Assembly: GCA_963971575.1 (NCBI GenBank)
Contig: OZ020611.1
Coordinates: 55,151,381-55,215,380, forward strand
Direction of reading: 5' to 3'
From: Liopterus haemorrhoidalis
Taxonomy: Eukaryota > Arthropoda > Insecta > Coleoptera > Dytiscidae
Length of the DNA stretch: 64,000 nucleotides
This document shows positions 57,451 through 64,000 of this stretch, piece by piece. The stretch's first letter is position 1. Each line of letters starts with the position of its first letter. The notes under the pieces were generated by a model. That model was not told the origin of the DNA. It saw only the letters and a list, made by a program, of their open reading frames with translations, and did not search any database. A program made the position numbers and the translations under genes.

Positions 57451-57519
57451 CTGGTTTACTCTCTTACATAAGTTATTAAATATTTTACATGGTCAAGTAA
57501 AAAACACAAAAAATACGTT

Positions 57520-58000
57520 ATTTTCCGAAAACATAATCGGATCAAAAATTCCTGTTGTACTATTCCGGTTCACATAAATGTACATTACTTAGAATTTTTT
57601 CAGATTTTTAGTTTAAACCTTCTGGGCTACAGGGTGTGGGACAAATTTTTTTTGCACAATTTTGGCAATAATCGCTTCAAAATAATTTATTTTGCAAAAA
57701 TAAAATTTTGATCGTTAATACACGTACTAAGAGTTTTCATTTGATACCCTACACAGAATTTAAAAAAAAAATATTTTTTTTTCTATTAACAGATATTTGT
57801 TTATATTTTTAGGAGGATATGTTTTTTAAATGTTTTAGTATTTTTTCTATATGCGGGTCAAAGAGTTGTATAAGCATGCCAAATTTCAACTTTCTAGGTT
57901 TAGCCGTTTGACTACAATTTTTACCGAACAGACAGACAGACAGTCGACAAAATGACGGTATAAGGGTTTTTTGGTTATACCTACAAAATCCTAAAAAAAT
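57520..58000 (+). repeat. Dispersed repeat with (CAGA)n tail
   Basis: A family with aaatttcaactttctaggt, an agccgtttgactacaattt block and cagacagacagac, ending in tataagggttttttggttat. Related tails are seen near 27390-27460, 54470-54630 and 61720-61860. It ends just before the mariner remnant at 58075. Confidence 0.55.
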
Positions 58001-58074
58001 GTTAAACACTCCTTGTTGTGTGTATGGTTGTCATTCAGAGGAAGAACATCTTCTAATTTTAGATGAATTTTAAT

Positions 58075-59027
58075 TCAAAAAAGTCAGAGCACGGAGTTTC
58101 GTTGGTATAAACAATTTCAAAGAGAAATTTTTAACCTAGATGATTATCATCGTCCAGGAAAGCCCCGTGAAACAGTTACTCCTGTAAATATTACTGCGGT
58201 TAAAAAACTGCTCGATGAAAATAGGCCAATTACATACAGGCAGAAAAAGGAGTCTTTAGGGGAAATGAATTCTCCAGCTTTCCGTTCATTTCTTCGCGAC
58301 CATCGGAAAATTAGGAATGTTTGCATGCTATAAGTACCCCACAACCTGCAAGATGCACAAGCAACAATAAGAGTTGAATGGTGTCGAAAAATGTTTAAAA
58401 AATTAAAATGAGACACATGAAATACGTGATTTCCATTGTGACAGAGGACGAAACATGGCTTTATTATTATGATGTGCCATCAAAGTCAAGAAACAAGATA
58501 TGACTCTTTGAAGACGAAGAAACTCCAACTTCGATAAAATAATCAAAATCTGTGAAAAAGAAAATGATTGTCGCATTCTTCGGTAAGCGAGAAATTATTA
58601 CGAGAATTATTCCAGTAAAGAAAAAACAGGTTACGGCCAAGTGGTACGTTGGGTTTTGTTTGGCTCAGTAGATTCAGTCTCTTCAAAATTTACATCTACA
58701 TTCACGCCTTGACATTTGGTGTTTGCATGAAGATAATACTTTCGCGCATCCTGCTCAACTATTTTTTTAACAATTCTGGACTAGAAGTGTTAGAAAATCC
58801 TCCGTGTAGTCCATATCTTGCTCCTTGTGTTTTTGAACTGTTCCCTTTCATCAAGGATAAACTTAAAGGCTGCCATTTTAAGAGCGATGATGAACTTCTA
58901 GCAGTCTGGGACCAAACCTGTGTAAAAGTACCAACTGAAAAGTGGGAAAGACATTTTTAACACGTTATTTATCGTATGAGGAAGTGTATCTACTGAACGT
59001 GATGGGAAGTACTTTGAAAAAGTTTAA
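58075..59027 (+). pseudogene. Mariner (DD34D-type) transposase pseudogene
   Basis: Read in changing frames on the plus strand: WYKQFQREIFNLDDYHRPGK, then RPITYRQ, TEDETWLYYYDVPSKSRNKI (first catalytic Asp), IIPVKKKQVTAKWYVGF, and LENPPCSPYLAPCVFELFPF, then DKLKGCHF and a C-terminal KYFEKV. The residues match mariners of the mellifera/irritans type. The third catalytic Asp (APCD) is replaced by Val (APCV), and several stops and frameshifts are present. Terminal repeats were not resolved. Confidence 0.8.
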
Positions 59028-60260
59028 AAAGTAAGCCCGAATCTCAAAATTTTCCTAGCGCCCTACGTTAAAAGATAACACTTATGGTTAAAAGCATAAT
59101 AGATTGTTTCGACAAGATTCTGAAGCGATAATTATTAATAAACATTATTGAAAGAACAAAGCATAGTTTACTTGCACAGATTTATTTCCAAGTTGAGTAT
59201 TTGTTGTTGTGTCCAATTTTCAGCTTTCAAAGTATTTTTATTTGTTAAATAATAGTAAAAGTGTAAATTTTAAAATAAGAGTCTGGGAGTTTCTCAAAAA
59301 AATTAGTGTTAACGAACCAGACTTTACCATTTTTAAAATTGTAAAAGAAAGTGGTACATTGCGAGTGCAAGAATAATTATATTTGAACATGTTATCTTGT
59401 AGTTAAAGTGGGTACAAGCTAATATATTTATAATGCAAGAAATTGCCAGAAGATTTATCGAGATATGTCTTGTCATCACTCAAATTTCATAACTGCAACT
59501 TAATGTACAGAATAATTATTTTTTGACAAAGACATTTTTTTTCTTCGAAACTTGTTCGGTAACGTAACGTTTGAGCCTAAAATTCATTTAAGAACAATAT
59601 AAGCTTTTTTAATGGCTTCGTAGGTATGTCCAAGAAACTCTTATACCAGGCACAGCCAAACTTTTACTTACGCTGGCCATAATTCAGAGGTTAGCTCTGA
59701 TTTGCTACGATTAAGGAATATTTGAAGCGATCACGTTTGGAACATGTACTGTTAAGTGTGAATGCCTACGCGACCAATAATAATGGATCTCAAAGATGGA
59801 AGCGGGCCAAAGGGCTAATTGCGACTCATTTTCATCTTTTCATTTTGACAAATTCGAATTTATCCAGAATCAGAAAAAGGAAAAACAGAAAAGAAAATAA
59901 AAAATTAAACCAAATAGAGAACAAGTACTTTTTTTATTTTTATTAATATGATTTTATTGGCTTCCGGGTTGCCCCATTATGCCAGCTTTTATGTATTAAA
60001 TTATTTGTTTGTTGTTACTTAATGAATATGATTGGACGGTTTAGGAATTATTCAGGATTGAGGTTTTGCCGAGAGGCCGTCACGGCAGAACTAAGGTTCG
60101 GAGTAAGCCTTGGGCAGGTTCACAAAAGAAACTGGTTGTTATTTTATGGCAATGAATTTTGTAATGGCTGCAGTGTTTGAAATTATTATATGCTATTATT
60201 ATTAGTATTATTTTGTTCAAGTTTTATTTGTATTTATTTAAAAAAATTATTGGTGGATAC
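59028..60260 (+). other. Unclassified stretch
   Basis: Contains a 74-codon frame at 59722-59946 without similarity and a GC-richer piece near 60060-60130. A hAT-like end (caggcacagccaaactttt) at 59650 has no visible partner. Confidence 0.35.
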
Positions 60261-60594
60261 TATAGTGCGTTCGAAGGTGAGTTTGCAGTATAGCTCTTAT
60301 GGCAAATGGGAGCGGTGTTGCCAAATGTTGTAAAAGTGTCAAATGTGTCAATTATAATAATATGAAAAACTCGTATGATTTACAAAAATCAACTCTTATA
60401 AAACTCAAAATAACACTCAACAAAAACAAATGGCCATTTGTAGAATACTGCGTCTTCACAGATCAGCGCGTTTTAGAGCTGGCAACGTCGACTAGCAAGA
60501 AGAGGATAGCGTCATTGTGTAAACCCATTAGAGAGTATGAAAAAGAACTACTCCATATGCCCTGTACTGCAAACTCACCTTCGAACGCACTATA
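60261..60594. mobile_element. MITE with perfect 30-bp TIRs, 334 bp
   Basis: The ends starting tatagtgcgttcgaaggtga are exact reverse complements over 30 bp, with the possible TA target included in the terminal tata. Frames inside are not protein-like. A Tc1/mariner-type origin is possible, but the target site is ambiguous. Confidence 0.8.
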
Positions 60595-60780
60595 AGTATG
60601 ACGACATGGTTTCATAGATCTCTGTTTTATTGGTGCATAGTATGGTACGAATATTGGTAGTGAGTGGTACGCCCTAACAAGTATTTTAAAAAAAGGCTTT
60701 CGTCTGGAACTAATGATCACCTCTCACTAGCCAATTGTCCTGGAGCGATTTTCTCCTCTTCTCACTAATGGTTGAAATAC

Positions 60781-60965
60781 AATTTGTTTACTTATTTAAT
60801 TTGATTATCTTATTAATTTTTCCTTCACATATCCTGTTAGTACAGTTCTTGAGTGTCATAATTCAAGAATTAATTTGTTTACTTATTTAATTTTATTTAT
60901 TTATTAATTTTTCCTTCACAGATCATGATAGTACAGTTCTTGGATGTCTTAACTCTTGTTTATTT
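60781..60965 (+). repeat. Tandem duplication, about 100-bp unit
   Basis: The segment aatttgtttacttatttaat through cagttcttg at 60781-60870 is repeated at about 60883-60960 with small differences. Confidence 0.65.
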
Positions 60966-61019
60966 TCCATTTATCGTTAATTTGAGTGGTACCAAAAATT
61001 TAGTGTAACATTTTATTAA

Positions 61020-61860
61020 CTATTAGCTGACATACCCGTATATCGTATGGTTTTTGTTAAATTCATTTTTGTTGATAAATGTTTATGATAACTGAGATAT
61101 TTCAAGTATATAGGTAGCTCTCCGCATGTCCCTTAAATATTAATCTTATTAAAAACTACCTTAAACAGAAAAAAAAAATGTCTTCATTCTAAACCACTTT
61201 TCTTATATATATTTTGTTATTAAGTTAATAATAAGTGAGATGTTTCAAGTGTATACTTAGAGCTCCCTATGCCCCCCCTCCCCCAATATTAATCTTATTG
61301 AACATAAAAGAAATATTTCTTCGTTCTAAACAAATTTTCTTACGTGCATTTTTGTTGTAAAGTGAATGATAAAATATTTCAAGATTTTAGTTTTGGGGTG
61401 CCCCCCGTAATTCCCTAAATTATCATGCAGTTGCAAAAATGCATAGAACAGAAAATATTTGTTTTTTTTTACTATAAACAATTAACGTAACTCCCCAATA
61501 TTCGTCTAATTGAAAAAAATACATGGAATACATAGGTTTTGTTTGTAGATTTTGTCAGATAGATTGTTTTGTTAAATCAATAATTAGGGAAATATTTTCA
61601 TGTTTCATTTTTTATGTTTTTTCGTAAACAGTTTTAACCCCGAAACATCCTCTTAGAATGAAAATTTTGAGATACCATGTTTGAATCCTGGTTCTACTCT
61701 ATCGTCGTACCTAATTTCGTTAAAATATGTCCAGCCGTTTTTTGCGTAAATCTCGGGCAGACAGACAAACAGACAAAATTTGAATTTTTTACAGGTATCG
61801 TCTTATAATCTGAAACGTATAGAAACGTGAACAGATAGCCTCTAATTTTATTAATATAGA
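61020..61860 (+). repeat. Dispersed repeat, large copy
   Basis: Begins tattagctgacatacccgta and ends ttattaatatagat, a start and end pair seen on abundant insect repeats of unsettled class. Several diverged internal units repeat (gagatatttcaag, gctctccgc/gctccctat). Shares units with 40810-41180. Confidence 0.5.
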
Positions 61861-62151
61861 TGAGCTGTTATCGATTTTGCTTCATTTGACGGAAAGGTTA
61901 AGGTTCTTGTTTCGGAAACATGCATAAATATGGGAAGTACTATAGTTTGGTATAAACTGATATAAGTGTTTTTAAACAGAAGTTTTATTTTGGAGAGAGA
62001 ATCGAATGCAAAATAAGCTTAATCACAGCCTGAATTCTGTTTATGATTTCCTGCTGTATCAGATTCATCTAATCAAGGCGAAAAGATTTTAAATTGTTGC
62101 TACCCCATAAAATTACTTGCACCCGGACTCCTTTATGAAGAAGGTATATAA

Positions 62152-64000
62152 TTCTTTATTTCTTTATTTCCCCTAGGCCTTGCGGCGTATAGGGTTTTAA
62201 CTATTACATTGAGAAAAATAATCATAATAATATAATAAAATAAAATAATATAATATAATTTTATGATTTTCTTTCTTCTTCTTCTTCTTCTACCTTCTAC
62301 CTCCGGTGTTCATCTCTTTCTTCGTAATCTCTTTTCGGCTTCCGTCTCCGGTCTCCTTCCTTCTTGACTCCAGTTCTTCTTCCCCTCTTTCTTCGCTTCT
62401 CTTCCCTCTTTTCTTTCCTCCTCCATTGCCTCTTTCTTCCTTCCTGTACTCAGTTCTGTCTTACCTCTCCGCATTCCTTCCTTCTTTCCTCGAGTACTCT
62501 CGCCCACCTTTCTCCCTTTCCTTCTTCACTCAACAGCTCCTTTATCTCTCCCTCCCATTTTGTCATCTTTCCACATCTTTTTGTAAGATGTTCCAAGGAT
62601 TCTTCCTCCTCTCTACACATTCTGCATACCCTATCCTCCGGTTTTGCCCAATACCTACTACTCCGTTCTTCATTTCCGCATCTTAATCTGGCAATCCTTC
62701 TAACTCTGCCCCCTGCCTTTCCTCTCCTCCCTTTCAAATATTTAGGTATTCCTACCGTCCTTATCTCCCTATACCTTTTCACATTCCTTGAATTGTCTAT
62801 TCTTACTGTTCTTTCCTGCTCCTGTACCTCCTTGTCTCTCCTTCTCAATTCTTCTACTATGTTTCTTCCTTCATTTCTCTTTCGCTCAGCTTCCCTTATG
62901 TCCATCCCACATCTCCAATAGTACTCTTTCCTTGTTTCTCCCCATTCCGACAGTTTACCTTTTTGTTCTTCCTTCATTCTTTCTTCCCAGCATTCTCTTA
63001 TTATCTTCCTTCTTTCGTCCCTCCTGATTTTCTCCTCATACTTCGCCGCCCTCGCCCCGGCTCCTACTCTCAGCTTTTCCCTCTTCATTTCCTCTCTCAC
63101 TATATATCCTGGTGTCGTTCTGTCTAATCCCATAATCCATCTCATGTATCCCTCTTGTACCCTTTCTACTATCTCCCATTCTTTCCATCCCCAGATCTCT
63201 ACTCCGTACATGAGGATACTCTTCACAATCCCGTCAAACAATTTCATTCTCCACCTGATATCGTCGTCAAACCTCCTCTCTCCTATGCTCCATAGCTTCC
63301 CCATAACCATTCTTGCTTTCTTCACCCTTTCTCTAACATGCTGCTCTGCTCTGTTGTTCCTCGTTAGAACATATCCGAGGTACTTCATACTCTTTACCTC
63401 TTCAATTTCTGTCCCTGACCATTCCCATCTTATCTTCTTTCTCTTTCCTCCCCCCTTTCCAAACACCATCACCTTCGTTTTATCTCTGTTTACCTCCAGT
63501 TTTTTTCTTCTAAAGTACTTGTCTGCTCTGACCATCATCCTCTTTAGTCCCTGCTCATTCTCTGCCATCAGAGTCAGGTCATCTGCGTATCCCATTGTCC
63601 AATACTTCTTCCTTCCCACCACCACTCCTCCGTCTTGCCCCTTCCTCATTGTTTCTTCCAAGTCAGCTACGTATATATTAAATAATGTTGGGCTCAACGG
63701 ACAGCCCTGCCTCACCCCCTTATTTACCCAAAAGCTTTCGGACTCTTCTTCTCCCACCTTCACCTTGCACCTCGTCTCCTCGTATATTTTTTTAATCCTT
63801 CTTATCATTTCTTCCTTTACACCCCTTCTTTCCAATACTTCCCACAATTCTTGCCTGTCCAATTTGTCAAAGGCAGCCTTAAGGTCGATAAATACCATAT
63901 ACACCTTCCCTCTTTTCCTCTTTATTCTCTCAGCCACTATGTGGTTTATCGTGTATATGTTATCTATCGCCCCCCTTCCCTTCCTAAAACCTGACTGCGT
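62152..64000 (-). mobile_element. LINE, 3' half, running off the window
   Basis: The minus-strand element ends in a short tandem tail (aaataaag units) at about 62152-62180. A 3' UTR of about 280 bp precedes it, followed inward by the open RT frame at 62450-64000. The 5' part lies beyond the window. Confidence 0.8.
62450..64000 (-). CDS. Reverse transcriptase (LINE), partial, open at window edge
   Basis: Open in one frame from the window edge to a TGA at 62450. From the edge: TQSGFRKGRGAIDNIYTINH (RT motif 2 region), FIDLKAAFD (motif A), GVRQGCPLSPTLFNIY (motif B) and YADDLTLMAE (catalytic motif C, about residues 140-150 of the visible part). The next motif is MKYLGYVLT, followed by a Lys/Arg/Glu-rich region and a C-terminal knuckle with C-x2-C-x8-H-x4-C (CRMCREEEESLEHLTKRC). 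No RNase H was seen. Long, intact and unusually GA-rich on its sense strand. A LINE clade was not assigned. The opposite-strand Ser/Leu/Pro frames are shadows. Confidence 0.9.
   Translation of the reverse strand, partial: TQSGFRKGRGAIDNIYTINHIVAERIKRKRGKVYMVFIDLKAAFDKLDRQELWEVLERRGVKEEMIRRIKKIYEETRCKVKVGEEESESFWVNKGVRQGCPLSPTLFNIYVADLEETMRKGQDGGVVVGRKKYWTMGYADDLTLMAENEQGLKRMMVRADKYFRRKKLEVNRDKTKVMVFGKGGGKRKKIRWEWSGTEIEEVKSMKYLGYVLTRNNRAEQHVRERVKKARMVMGKLWSIGERRFDDDIRWRMKLFDGIVKSILMYGVEIWGWKEWEIVERVQEGYMRWIMGLDRTTPGYIVREEMKREKLRVGAGARAAKYEEKIRRDERRKIIRECWEERMKEEQKGKLSEWGETRKEYYWRCGMDIREAERKRNEGRNIVEELRRRDKEVQEQERTVRIDNSRNVKRYREIRTVGIPKYLKGRRGKAGGRVRRIARLRCGNEERSSRYWAKPEDRVCRMCREEEESLEHLTKRCGKMTKWEGEIKELLSEEGKGERWARVLEERRKECGEVRQN

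Noticed and set aside
62306..63027. Plus-strand Ser/Leu/Pro-rich frames up to 185 codons
   Set aside because: They lie opposite the reverse transcriptase frame, whose RT motifs are clear on the minus strand.

Overview
The window looks like an insect nuclear genome: it is AT-rich, has split genes with GT..AG introns, and is packed with hAT, Tc1/mariner, piggyBac-like and PIF/Harbinger-like DNA elements, MITEs, tRNA-derived SINEs and non-LTR retrotransposons. No bacterial operon, CRISPR array, rRNA or intact tRNA gene was seen. The insect order cannot be fixed from the sequence alone.

One host gene can be supported. It lies on the minus strand, runs from at least 40508 down to its stop codon at 2061, and its 5' end (start codon, signal peptide) is not visible. 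I traced twelve coding exons by reading frame and splice sites: 40101-40508, 36325-36468, 21588-24095, 18040-18156, 16962-17045, 12465-13343, 12314-12388, 10926-11228, 10128-10412, 9564-10000, 7840-8092 and 2061-2234. Nearly all introns are phase 0. The product is a cysteine-poor, Thr/Pro/Ser-rich mucin-like protein with short Leu/Gln-rich helical segments between the mucin blocks, and a compact non-mucin C-terminus ending in a run of isoleucines. The largest exon (about 835 codons) also reads through to its own stop, with a hydrophobic tail that could anchor a shorter isoform.

Region by region: 1-2060 is the gene's 3' flank, filled with nested hairpin repeats and a TA-flanked MITE. From 2235 to 40100, introns carry many insertions: a four-layer nest at 2445-5050, a piggyBac-type MITE, two 1.3 kb long-TIR elements, seven hAT-type elements with 8-bp target duplications, an inverted SINE pair, an old LINE remnant, a foldback element with coding-free tandem repeats, a hAT with a ZBED-type transposase fragment, and a hAT-like element with a 73-bp minisatellite. 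From 40509 to 62150 there is no recognisable host exon; it is transposon-derived, with a 3.9 kb hAT that contains three other elements, a maT-type (DD37D) mariner inserted in the 3' tail of a LINE, a CAC-ended element, and decayed mariners. From 62150 to the end lies the 3' half of a LINE with an open reverse transcriptase frame on the minus strand, running off the window.

The transposon genes are nearly all broken; the LINE at the right edge is the only long open mobile-element frame. The interplay of note is between the mucin gene and its insertions: a long-TIR element ends about 40 bp from one exon, and over 20 kb of its introns are repeats.
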